Assembly: GCA_024529925.1 (NCBI GenBank)
Contig: JAFEUB010001571.1
Span: 127,501 to 191,500, forward strand
Direction: 5' to 3'
DNA from: Ophthalmolycus amberensis
Lineage: Eukaryota > Chordata > Actinopteri > Perciformes > Zoarcidae
DNA length: 64,000 nucleotides
Below, in pieces: positions 43,147-53,404 of this stretch. Under the pieces are notes generated by a model. That model was given only the letters and a program-made list of their open reading frames with translations. It made no database searches and had not been told where the DNA came from. Positions within the stretch are counted from its first letter, which is position 1. The number at the start of each line of letters is the position of its first letter. A program made the position numbers and the translations under genes.

Positions 43147-43385
43147 TTTAATTCAATTCAAATGATTTTTATTATTATTATTATTATTGTTTTTTTGTTT
43201 TTTGTTTTTCAAATTTCAAATTTCAAAATTTTTTGGATGCAGTACCCCCGAATATCCACCAGTTGGAGCCAACGCTCCTGTCAAATGTTCTTCTTGCAGT
43301 ACCTGAACTGCCACCAGATGGAGCCAAAGTAGTACTCCCAATGTCCACAAGAGGGAGCCAAAGCTTCTGTCAAATTTTCTTCTGC
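43060..43385. repeat. degenerate 4-copy repeat in gag 5' end and leader
   Basis: Four related blocks centre on CCACCAGGTGGAGCC (43089), CCACCAGTTGGAGCC (43257), CCACCAGATGGAGCC (43313) and CCACAAGAGGGAGCC (43346), each preceded by CAGTAC- or GTACTCC-like sequence. The first copy overlaps the gag start region. Each core resembles a CTCF binding core. Confidence 0.7.
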
Positions 43386-44945
43386 CTTGCGACCTTGACT
43401 CCACTATCTCACCCTCCCTTCGGCTGCAGCGTCTTTCTTATCTAAACTCTACTGTCACTCCCTTGAGCCTCTGTGCCTGACTGTCTTCGCTTCTAAATTT
43501 TTACGGCCCCTAACGAACACAATTCTCAATAAATCTGTAATATTTCTAACTCTACCAGTAAAACTGACACGTATATTAACCCTCAGCTTTCTCAGCCTAA
43601 CCTAATGTTTGTGTTACTGTGATGGTTGCAAAGCTTGTGTCTTATGCTTATATTCTGCTCCACTAACCGTCAATGACTGGCAACACACGGGCCTTGTGGA
43701 AACACTTCAACTCCAATTTCTCTTTGATGTCTCAAACACATATACGCTTCACGCAATCACTCTCATCCATACCAAATTGAAACCATACACTGCCGCAGTT
43801 TTACAATTACAATTTGAGTCTATGTCTCCCTGAGACATTATGTTGCACGCAATCAACCATACACTGCCGAGTTCTACGAATTATTCATACACAAACCACG
43901 TCTGGAAGAGATCTCTGCCGATCTGCGTTTTCCAGTGTATGCCTTCGTAGGCACTCGGTCCCTTGAGGAAATAGCGATATATTGTGCACTCTCTGAATTT
44001 GGACCTGTGTCTCCCTTAGACATTACACAGCACTCAATCGTCCACACACTGCCGTGACCCACAAATAATCGCACACAGACCACGTCTGGGAAGGTCTATT
44101 GATCTTCTTGTTTACAGTATACGCCTTGCGGGGCACGATTCCGAAGAAAGTGGCGATATCTTATGCTACAATTAAATCGATGTCTTCCCAGAGCACATCT
44201 CTGCTGCACTCAAAACCCATACACTGCCCTTTTCTGCAATACTGGTACACAAACCTCATATGGATCTTCGTTTTACAGTGTACAACATGCATGAACGTGT
44301 GGTCCCTAAGGAAATGGCGTTTTGCAGTCTTCACACACACTACTTTCACATCAGCGTATTTCAACAACAATTTCTATATACGTGATCCAAACATCAGCTT
44401 GCTACGTTGCATGAGTCAACAGTATGGCCCGGTATTCGGTCTTTCAGACCGTCATTGGTCAGCGAGCCGAAGCTTTCGCCACGGCTGTGTGACTTCCGAA
44501 CAGTTATCAAAAACTTACGCGGTGAACACGTTGCCAACTTAGTCAATTTCACAATCGTCAGTTTCTGTCAGATCCACACACACACATGTACATTCTATGC
44601 TAAAAAAAAAAACCACACTGCTGTCATAACAATTCTGTCACAATGTTACATAATTTATCTTTAGCAATTTAGTCAATGCAATTCATACTCACACTCAGTA
44701 CTTCTGACCAATTCAATTTAGTAGTATCTATCGACAATCTGCAGATTTCATTTAAATAGGCTCTGCTTACCTTTTGAGTACAGCGCTGTTGGTCAGTTTC
44801 CCGAGTTGAGATGAATGGCTCCGGTCAGCAGCCGGAATTCCCAGCCTCTCGGGAAAACACCTGTTGTTTTGTCTCTGAAGAAAAAGAAGTCCGTCACGAG
44901 ATGAATAACTCCTACTGATCGTTAACTAGCCAAACTCTGCTACCA
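43147..44945 (-). other. proviral 5' leader
   Basis: About 1.8 kb between primer-binding site and gag with no credible ORF. It contains poly-T/TTA tracts (43130-43210) and degenerate repeats keyed by CATACACTGCC or CACACACTGCC at about 43783, 43858, 44043 and 44218. An unusually long leader. Packaging or splice signals may lie here but could not be pinpointed. Confidence 0.6.
44928..44945 (-). other. primer-binding site
   Basis: On the minus strand TGGTAGCAGAGTTTGGCT directly follows the U5 end. Its first 11 bases match the complement of the vertebrate initiator tRNA-Met 3' end; the rest does not. The primer identity is therefore tentative. Confidence 0.5.
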
Positions 44946-44964
44946 TGTTGTGAATTAAACTCAT
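44946..44964 (-). mobile_element. detached inner end of the 5' LTR
   Basis: The 19 bases TGTTGTGAATTAAACTCAT match the first 19 bases of the LTR at 35851, then switch at AAACTCAT into LINE sequence. The remainder of the LTR appears at 45703-46315. Confidence 0.85.
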
Positions 44965-45430
44965 CCAGACTGTTGGTAGCAGTCCTGAAGACATCCCAGT
45001 CTGTACAGTCCAAACACGCCCGAAGATCCTCTAGAGCCTCACTGGTCCACTTCTTGAATGTCCTCACCACAGGTTTGCAGAGCTTTAGTTTCTGCCTGTA
45101 AGCAGGAATCAGATGGACCATGACGTGGTCCGAGTGTCCCAGTGCAGCACGAGGGACGGCGTGATATGCCCCGCTGATTGATGTGTAACAGTGATCTAGA
45201 ATGTTCTCCTCTCTGGTAGGGCATTTTACTGTCTGTATTTAGGGAGTTCATGGCTGAGGTTTCCTTTGTTAAAGTCGGCGAGGACAATAACTAGAGAGTC
45301 CGGGTAGGTCCGCTCCATGCACCGTATCTGATCGGCGAGTGTCCGCTGTGCGTCCTGCACGTTGCTCTGCGGCGGCATGTAAACACCGATCAGAATGAAT
45401 GAAGCGAACTCGCGGGGGGAGTAAAGCAGC
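44965..45430 (-). mobile_element. duplicated LINE fragment (copy of 35252-35716)
   Basis: Matches 35252-35716 throughout, with one visible difference (GAATGGCC against GAATGTCC). It carries the same endonuclease-domain end. Part of a 757-bp block copied into the LTR. Confidence 0.9.
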
Positions 45431-45702
45431 ACTACTGCTGCTGATACTACTACTACTACTACTGCTGATACTACTACTACTACTGCTGATACTACTACTA
45501 ATGCTGATACTACTACTGCTGATACTACTACTACTGCTGATACTACTACTACTGCTGATACTACTACTACTACTGATACTACTACTACTGATACTACTAC
45601 TGATACTACTACTACTGCTGATACTACTACTACTACTACTGCTGATACTACTACTACTGCTGATACTACCAATGATACTACTACTACTACTGATACTACT
45701 AC
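45431..45702. repeat. TAC/TGC array, duplicated and longer
   Basis: 272 bp of the same trinucleotide array as 35717-35850. The extra units must have been gained here or lost there after duplication. Confidence 0.95.
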
Positions 45703-46315
45703 TGTTGTGAATTAAACTCATGTGAACAGACTTAGGTCGAGGCGTTTAGCTCAATTCAAGCAATAAGGTTTATTTGTAACAGAAGTATTATGTCCAGCAG
45801 TATTACGTGCACGGACCTAGAGCAAAGGTAAAACAAAAGGCGCTTTGACAGGGAGCGCAAGCGGGGTATAGGTTCGTCCTCTGGACGCCTATTGGTCAAA
45901 GCAAAGATGGAGGTGGCTCTGTTTTTAGCTTTCAAAGAACCTCGTTGGAGCTCTGGGCATCTCCGCCCACACTGGCTCACGTCCTGGGACCGCCTTCTCT
46001 GCATCATCAGTATGTATGCATGTTGAGGTAACAGCATATTGTTATGTTCGGCCGACTAGATAAGCGGGGCGCCAGATATGCTAGGGCGCCTTCTCTCTAT
46101 CTCTAAGATGGAGCTGGCGGTTGAATCTGGTTCTCTGTAAGGCTCTGTGACATTTAACTGGGGCAAAAGCTATCCTTCAGAGTTCTAGTATTATCCACTT
46201 TGTTCAGGCGAGCGCGAGAGTGCCCCGCCTGGAGTTTTTGACCTTCTTGCACTAGAACTCACATATCCGCGTATAAGCTGTGTTTAACATTGAATGAATG
46301 TATATTTTATTTACA
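45703..46315 (-). mobile_element. 5' LTR of the endogenous retrovirus
   Basis: 613 bp with TG...CA ends (TGTTGTGAATT to TTTATTTACA), apparently identical to 35851-36463 except the last base. Trinucleotide repeat flanks it on both sides. Confidence 0.85.
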
Positions 46316-46497
46316 CTACTACTGCTGCTGATACTACTGCTGATACTACTACTGCTGCTGATACTACTACTACTACTGCTGCTGATACTACTACTACTAC
46401 TGCTGCTGATACTACTACTACTGCTGATACTACTACTACTACTGCTGATACTACTACTACTACTACTGCTACTGCTGATACTACTACTTCCACTACA
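46316..46497. repeat. TAC/TGC array, right piece
   Basis: The remainder of the array into which the provirus inserted. It lies in the intron just before the ZNF C exon. Confidence 0.95.
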
Positions 46498-46614
46498 TGA
46501 TAAATTGTTACTTCCTGACTTTGATACAAAAACATCATAAAAATATAATTTCACCATTTCAAGCTTGACTTTAACATGAACTCCTGGTTTTTCCTCAATG
46601 TGTGTTTCCTGCAG

Positions 46615-48026
46615 ACGTCCAGCAGCTGTTGGTGGTTAAAGAAGAGATTCCCCCTGAGCAGCAGGAGTGGAGCTCCAATCTAGACCAGGGGGACCCAGAG
46701 CCCCCACACATTAAAGAGGACCAGGCGGACCCAGAGCCCCCACACATTAAAGAGGACCAGGAGGACCCAGAGCCCCCACACATTAAAGAGGACCAGGAGG
46801 ACCCAGAGCCTTCACACATTAAAGAGGACCAGGAGGACCCAGAGCCCCCACACATTAAAGAGGAACAGGAGGAACTCTGGACCAGTCAGGAGGGAGAGCA
46901 GCTTCAAGGTCTGGAGGAGGCTGATATCAAGTTCTCATTCACTCCTGTGAAGAGTGAAGATGATGAAGAGGAAGCTCAGTCCTCACAGCTTCATCAAAGA
47001 CAAACTGGACAGATGGAAACAGAAGCTGATGGAGAGGACTGTGGAGGACCAGAACCAGACCCTGATAACAAGACTGGAGACTATTCTGAACCTGAGACTG
47101 ATAACAGTGATGACTGGACGGAGACTAGAGAACCTCAGTCAGGTTTAAACTTTAAAAAGGTTTCTGTCAGTGGTTCAAGATGTAGTGCTGGCGAGAAACC
47201 ATTTAGCTGCTCTCAGTGTTGGAAAAGATTTGTCTTCGAGAGAAATTTAAGGAGACATATGGTAACTCATACAGGAGAGAAACCATCCACCTGCTCCGTT
47301 TGTCAGAAATCTTTTACACAGAGTGGGAATTTACAGAAACACATGAGAATCCACACAGGAGAAAAACCATACAACTGCTCAGTGTGCGGAAAAGCCTTCA
47401 GTGATGGTGGTAATCTGAAGGTTCATATAAGATCTCATTCAGGAGAGAAACCTTTCAGCTGCTCACTGTGTGGGAAAATATTTGGCTTCAAGTCACATCT
47501 GAATAAACACATTAGAACTCACACAGGAGAGAAACCATTCAGCTGCTCAGTGTGTGGAAAAAGTTTCAGTGATAGTGGAAATCTGAAAGTACACATGAGA
47601 TCTCATACAGGAGAGAAACCATTCAGCTGCTCACTTTGCGAGAAATCTTATACACAGAGTGGAGATTTACAGAGACACATGAGAATCCACACAGGAGAGA
47701 AACCGTTCGGCTGCTCCGAGTGTGGGAAAAGATTTGGCTTTAAGTCACATCTGAATAAACACACAAAAACCCGCACAGGGGAGAAAAGGTTCAGCTGCAG
47801 TGTTTGTGACCAAAGATTCACTTGGCTTTATCAGCTCAGAAACCATGAATGTGTCGGTCGTCAGTCCTCACAGCTTCATCAGACTCAGACTGAGGAGAAC
47901 AGAGAGGCAGAACCTCCAGCCAGCAGCAAGGAGACCGGAGAACCTCAGTCAGGTTTAAACTCTGTAAATAATGAAGTTTATCAAAGTGACACTGATGAGA
48001 AACAATTGTTGCTCAGTTTGTGGTAA
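46615..48026 (+). CDS. ZNF C, large 3' exon: SUMO-motif array plus 8 fingers
   Basis: Probable nuclear DNA-binding regulator and the best preserved plus-strand member. After acceptor GTTTCCTGCAG it opens in phase 1 with DVQQLLVVKEEIPPE. Five 12-residue repeats follow (one GDPEPPHIKEDQ, one EDPEPSHIKEDQ), then EELWTSQEGEQLQGLEEADI, TPVKSEDDEEE and EADGEDCGGPEPD. Eight fingers lie at about 47200-47855 joined by TGEKP linkers. Fingers 1-6 are C2H2, finger 7 ends KTR so its last ligand is lost, and finger 8 is the FTW form ending in Cys. Fingers 3 and 5, and 4 and 7, are near duplicates (SGNLKVH, GFKSHLNKH). No first exon is identified; the promoter copy at 27901 is 18 kb upstream with LINE and provirus between. 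Confidence 0.85.
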
Positions 48027-48545
48027 AAATGTTTGGCTGCAAGACATATCTGAAGAGACAGAATTCATACAGGAGAGAAACCATTTAGTTAGCTTAACTT
48101 AGGTCCGCCCTCTAGTGTCCCTTCTGGTTGCAAAAAAACAACATGGCGACGACCAAAAGGCCAAACTCGAGGCTTCAAAACGTCAGTCCACCGACACGAA
48201 GACTACATCCAATTCTGTGTGTAGTCTGTGGTTTGTAAACAAACATCATATTATGTTACTCACATCGTCATATTGATTATAAATAATGCACATCGGCACA
48301 GCTTGCTGATTGCTGCGCTCTGGACCGGCTCAGCCTGAAATTGACCCAACTCCACCGATTGATGTTTCGTCGTCTTCATAGAAAGTAGAAAGAAACTTCA
48401 CATCATGTTTGATAAAGTCTGGAAACGTCTCTCCTTGTATTTAATCGTGTGCTGTTGTGGCTTTTTCCTTAATGTCATGACATGTTGTTTAGAAGGTGTA
48501 ATGGAAATATTACCAGTCTGTCTTTTTTCACTACAGAAACTTAAG
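48027..48545. other. 3' flank of ZNF C
   Basis: A degenerate finger remnant (GAGAGAAACCATTTAG near 48075) follows the stop, showing an earlier, longer finger array. Then comes unassigned sequence with CAACATGGCGACG at about 48141. Confidence 0.6.
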
Positions 48546-48621
48546 ATGAAGCTGCTGTCACTGCTTTTGTCTCCACTGTTCTCCAGTTCCTGGAGTTTTC
48601 TGCCTGTTGGGATCATTGCAG
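48546..48621 (+). CDS. candidate signal-peptide exon
   Basis: ATG 48546 opens a 25-codon frame, MKLLSLLLSPLFSSSW..., a short positive start followed by a leucine-rich hydrophobic core as in a secretory signal. It ends at GCAG|GTAATA in phase 1, the usual phase after a signal peptide in extracellular-domain genes. No following exon was found in the window, and LINE sequence begins nearby. Orphan or chance exon is possible. Confidence 0.3.
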
Positions 48622-48659
48622 GTAATAAAAGTTCAGCTTAATTCTAATGAATGTTCGTC

Positions 48660-49360
48660 TCATCTGATGAGTTTGATTGAGACTGGCGGGGCCCTAGACG
48701 TGCTGACCTCCGGCATCTCAAACTAGCTCTCGGGACATGGAGCTCTGGTTCCTCCTCTCTGGTGGAGGGGTATAAACTAGATCGTTCCTCTGCCAGGGTT
48801 GTCACTCATCCTGTTTGTGATTTTTATGGACAGGATTTCAAGGTGTAGCCGGGGGGAGGAGACTGTCTGGTTTGAGGGCCTCAGAATTTGCGTCCCTGCT
48901 CTTTGCAGATGTGGTTCTATTGACTCCTTCAGAAGGTGATCTTCAGCAGCAGTGTGAATGTGAAGCGGTCAGGATGAGAATCAGGACCTTCAAGTCTGAG
49001 TTCATGGTTCACTGCTGGAAAACGGTGGATTGCGTAGGGAGTCTGGGCTCAGTGTTCGAGATTGAGTGAGGAGATCAGAGTAGAGCTGCTGCTCCATCAC
49101 ATCGAAAGGTACCAGCTGAGGTGGTTCAACATCTGATCAGGATCCTCCTGGACGCCTCCCTTTAGAGGTTTTCCGGGCACGGAGCAACTGTTAAAAGGCC
49201 CCGGAATACCCTGGAGAGATTACAGTCCTCATCTGGCCTGGTAACATTTCGGGGATCCCCAGAAGGAGCTGGAAAGCGTTGCTGGTTAGAGGGACAACTG
49301 GAATACCCTGTAAGTCTGCTGCCCCCACGACCCGGCCCCACATAAGCAGAAGTAGATGGA
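48660..49360 (+). mobile_element. second RTE/Rex-like LINE remnant
   Basis: Parallels 32220-32890: TTTGAGGGCCTCAGAATTTG, CTCTTTGCAGATGTGGTTCT (one codon missing from FADDV), ACCTTCAAGTCTGAGTTCATGG. It ends with CCCGGCCCCACATAAGCAGA and ATGGATGGAC, the usual 3' end of this fish LINE. Heavily deleted and frame-broken. Confidence 0.75.
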
Positions 49361-49379
49361 TGGACATTTGAACTTTCGT

Positions 49380-50077
49380 CCAATACTCGTTTTTTTGTGA
49401 ATATAGCTTCAAGGCATCATAAAGTAACTCAATGAAACCGCCGTTATTTAGACAAACAGGAAGTGCTGCTTTAGAGAGGAAGTAAACGTATTTAGTTTGT
49501 TTACCTGTGATGAGTTGATGTGAACCACTTTTCTTGGCTTTACATATTAAAAAGTCTCCCTGAGCTTCACACCACGACGCTCTACGTAGAATATGATATA
49601 AATGTAGAAGATAAAACATGACTCAAAGTCAATACAAAAGATTTGCATGAAGTTTCTATTTAGAATGAAAGAGGTCAGAATGATATGAGTTCATGACATA
49701 TATATATATATATATATTAGTGCGTCAATTATTTTATCGTGCGTTAACGCATTTTTTAATTTGTAAAGTGCGTTGCTCACTGGCAGCGGAGGACGTCTTG
49801 AGACTACGTTGGTGCAGCGTGTGGGAGGAGTTTAGATAAACTAAAGCAACACAAGCTAACATGCTACAGAGAAGTGGAGACAAACTGCAGGTTGGTGTTG
49901 TGGGAGATGTCGGTCTGAGGAACGTTTCCAAGCTGCGTTCACGTCTCGTTTGGTGTGAACGCAGCTTTAGGATCTCAGCGAATGACGTCACGTATGAGCC
50001 TCAAGACGCACCGTCAGCAGAAGAACACACGAGTTGTGTTAAAGGAGAGGACGACTAAAGCCACGCGTTACAACGAG
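49380..50077. other. unassigned DNA with hAT-terminus-like motif
   Basis: TA run at 49700-49718 followed by TTAGTGCGTCAATTATTTTA and GCGTTAACGC, similar to 19430-19500. The block 49780-50060 is GC-richer. No gene is supported. Confidence 0.45.
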
Positions 50078-50400
50078 CGCTGCAACTAACGATTGTTTTT
50101 TCGATTAATCGGATAAAAAAAACAAAAAAGCATTAATTTCCAACTCTTTATTCAAAAACAGAACTGACAGTGCAAAACATCTTCAGAAAGTGCAGAAACA
50201 GGAACATCCCTGAGCTGTTAAATAATAATAAAAAAAAGAAATAGACTAACACAAGAAGCATACACATGTATGCTTTACATCTGCCAAATATATAGGCTTT
50301 AAATAAAGTGCACAAAAATAAGTATATTGTTGTTTAAGGGACCTGAGCTGTCAGAACAATAAATAATTTATAAAAAATAAAGAAAAATACAAATCAGAAA
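50078..50400. mobile_element. hAT terminus / non-autonomous remnant
   Basis: Starts GCTGCAACTAACGATTG with TCGATTAATCGG, a widespread hAT-type terminal repeat. The complementary right terminus type occurs at 57180-57245. Internal sequence is AT-rich without ORF. Confidence 0.5.
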
Positions 50401-50439
50401 ACTGAACAGGATTTGTTTGAACGTCAGAACTTGTTCTCT

Positions 50440-50580
50440 ACACTACACACAGACGCACACACTCACAAACACACTCACAGACGCACACACACACACTCAC
50501 AAACACACACTCTCACAGACACACACACTCACACTCTCAGACACACACTCTCACACACACACACACACACTCACAGACAC
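50440..50580. repeat. (CACACT/CACAGA)n microsatellite
   Basis: Mixed ACACACTCACAGACACAC repeats. Confidence 0.95.
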
Positions 50581-50825
50581 TCCTCCCCTTCCTGTACACA
50601 GCGTTGATGTTGGTCTTCCAGTTCAGTCTGCTGTCGATGGAGACACCAGGTACTTGTACTCCTCCACCATGTCCACATCCTCTCCCAGAACTCTCGGCGG
50701 TTGTGGAGCCGTCGTCTTCCTCCTGAAGTCGACCACCATCTCTCTGGTCTTGGTCACGTTCAGAAGCAGGTGATTTCTACAGGTCCACTCCACAAAGTCC
50801 TCCACTGCTGCCTTTGAGAACTTTG
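50581..50825 (-). mobile_element. LINE RT C-terminal fragment
   Basis: The minus strand reads FVEWTCRNHLLLNVTKTREM, VVDFRRKTTAPQPPR and SRLNWKTNINAVYRKG, a typical segment after the RT catalytic motif in fish LINEs. Only 245 bp remain. Confidence 0.75.
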
Positions 50826-51507
50826 AGGTGGTGGACGGTGGCGTAAACGCAGCATGCAGAAGTTATGGATATGTACAAGCTACATACATACTAATCACCA
50901 GAAGACTCAATGACTCCAAACTCATTTCTCATTCAACATTTATTTTCAGTAAATATCATCGGCACTTTCATGTCATAACGTCAGTATATGCAACACAGTA
51001 CATAAACTCTATAGTACCGTCAGTGGTTTTAATATTAACGCACAAAACTCTGTTCAGAAATCATTTCTTACTACTTCCTCTTACAGTACACATCATTAAT
51101 GATTACATCTTTTTGTTACTGTATATAATCAGCGTTACAAGTTCTATGAAGATGACATTACATTTATTAAACATACACTTAATAACAGAAAGATGTGTCA
51201 TCAATATCTGTAAATCTAGTGTTTTATTTACAAAGAGGGCTAAACGTTACGTTCACAAGCACTTTTGTTAAAACATATCAAAGGCGAATGTATAGAAATA
51301 AAAATCAATATTTTGACGACGGAGAAATGAACAGCTTCCGTTTCAGCTTGTTGGTAATAATTAGCCGAGCTAGCGGCGTAAACATGGAGGACAGAGCAGA
51401 TCATGTTTACGCTTGTTGAACAGGCGCATTGATCCTCTGATCAACACTCTGGTCTTAAATTATATTGAACAGGCGCCCGTTTAAAACCGGGGTTTGGGTA
51501 TCGGTCC
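50826..51507 (-). other. probable 3' UTR region of ZNF D
   Basis: No ORF. Minus-strand AATAAA occurs at about 50938-50944, a possible polyadenylation signal about 560 bases beyond the stop codon. Confidence 0.4.
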
Positions 51508-52460
51508 CTATTTACTGCTCTCACCGACACACTTGTGACTTCGGACCTGCGACTGCCACGTGAACCGTTTGTCACAAACGCTGCAGCTGAACTGTTTCTG
51601 TCCCGTGTGCAACGAGAAGTGGTACGTCAGATTGGCCTTTTGGGAAAAACTTTTATCGCACACCGGACAGCTAAATGGTTTCTCTCCTGTGTGGACGGTC
51701 ATGTGCTTCTTCAGGCCTCCCTTTTGAGTGAAGCTTTTGTCACAATACAAGCAGCTGAACGGTTTCTCCCCGGTGTGGATTCTCATGTGATTCACCAGAG
51801 CGCTCCGCACAGCGAAACTTGTGTCGCAGAAGGAGCAGCGGAAAGGTTTCTCTCCGGAGTGACATCTCATGTGACGAATCAAGTTCGGCCTCTGAGAAAA
51901 TCCTTTACCGCACGCTGAGCAACTGTACGGTTTCTCTCCCGTGTGAAACCTCATGTGTCTCCGCAGACTGTCCTTACGGCCAAATTTGCGACCACATTCG
52001 CAGCAGATAAAAGATTTTTTGCCAACACTACATTTGACATTGTTTACAGGAACACCGTCGTTATTCAGAGAGTTTAAACCGGACTGAGGTTCTCTGGTGT
52101 CGTCATCAGTCTGAGGTTCAAGAGAGTCTCCTGTCTTATCTACAGTTTCTGGAAGTCTGTCTGGTTCAGGTCCTCCACAGTCCTCTCCATCAGCTTCTGT
52201 TTCCATCTGTTCAGTTTGTCTTTGATGAAGCTGTGAGGACTGAGCTTCCTCATCATCATCTTCACTCTTCACAGGAGTGAATGAGAACTTGATATCAGCC
52301 TCCTCCAGACCTTGAAGCTGCTCTCCCTCCTGACTGGTCCAGAGTTCCTCCTGTTCCTCTTTAATGTGTGGGGGCTCTGGGTCCTCCTGGTCCAGACTGG
52401 AGCTCCACTCCTGCTGCTCAGAGGAAACCTCTTCTTTATTTGCTAACAGCTGCTGGACGT
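51508..52460 (-). CDS. ZNF D, 3' exon: single SUMO-motif repeat plus 6 fingers
   Basis: Likely intact nuclear DNA-binding regulator. The exon starts after TTCCTGCAG with DVQQLLANKEEVSSEQQEW, has one copy of EDPEPPHIKEEQ, then EELWTSQEGEQLQGLEEADI, TPVKSEDDDEE and EADGEDCGGPEPD. Six fingers follow at about 52010-51520 with TGEKP-type linkers. All keep their ligands; the last is the FTW form (CSVCDKRFTWQSQVRSHKC). The phase-1 start matches the minus-strand first exon at 59888-60074: 187 + 953 bases = 380 codons with stop, a 379-residue protein with no break. The single repeat suggests that it keeps the ancestral state from which the arrays in A, B and C expanded. Confidence 0.85.
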
Positions 52461-53127
52461 CTGCAGGAAACACACATTGAGGAAAAGAAAGATCCACAGT
52501 TTAGGTATCGAGTTATTTTATATAAAAATCTATAGTTTACATACCTGCAAACTCATAAGAGGTGAAAAGGGTGACAAGCACCGAAACCCTGTCGGGGGGG
52601 CATGCTCCCCCAGGAGAATTTTATTTTAAATATGAGCTTTAAAATGTAGCATTCTGGTTTACTCTGAAGGAGGAGGGGGGGGCTGCATGTTTCATCACGT
52701 CACGTTTTTCCCTCCTAAATCGCGATAATGACGAACGTGAACAGTCGACAAAGTTCCGCATGCAGTGGACGTAACTTAACTCAGCAAGTCTGAACGGTAA
52801 CGGAACTTAAACTGTAACGGAGGGAAATGAAGACGCTGTCCACATCTTAACGCTGATTGGCCGAGACTCCACACGTCACATCAAAGATGTTTTATTGCGA
52901 AGATCACGATATCATCTTTTCTCCTCGTCTCACTCCGACTTGAGATGAAATGGTTTTCTTTACAGATTATTGGACGGTCCTGTGTGTCCCTGGGTACATC
53001 CCAAGTCTCTTAACTGCATCCTTGTTTCCCTCACTTGCGTCCTTTCCTTGCATCTTAGTCCCTCCCACCAGGGATGCATCGAGGGAACCATGCGAGGAGA
53101 GAGGAATGAGGAAATATGTTTTCAGAC
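52461..53127. other. ZNF D intron, unassigned
   Basis: No gene. The block 52975-53090 (ACATCCCAAGTCTCTTAACT, then CCACCAGGGATGCAT) resembles a dispersed fish repeat. Confidence 0.45.
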
Positions 53128-53404
53128 AGTGATTCTTAACCAGTGGGCCGCGAGCGCCACCTAGAGGGCCGCAAAAAACTTTCAGTTTTGCACCTGTGGG
53201 CCGCGAGGGCCGCGGGACCGCATAGGTTATCAATTGAAGAAACCAGAGATATTACTGTTATCCATGAGACGCTCAGTTACAATATAGCTTCCCACCACCG
53301 GGTGGCGGTAATGCGTCAGTCAGTTGTTTAACAAGCTGCAATAAGCAGAAGAAGACACTCAGCTAGCCGCTAGCCTGTAGCGGATACGTTTTTAAAAAGA
53401 AAAA

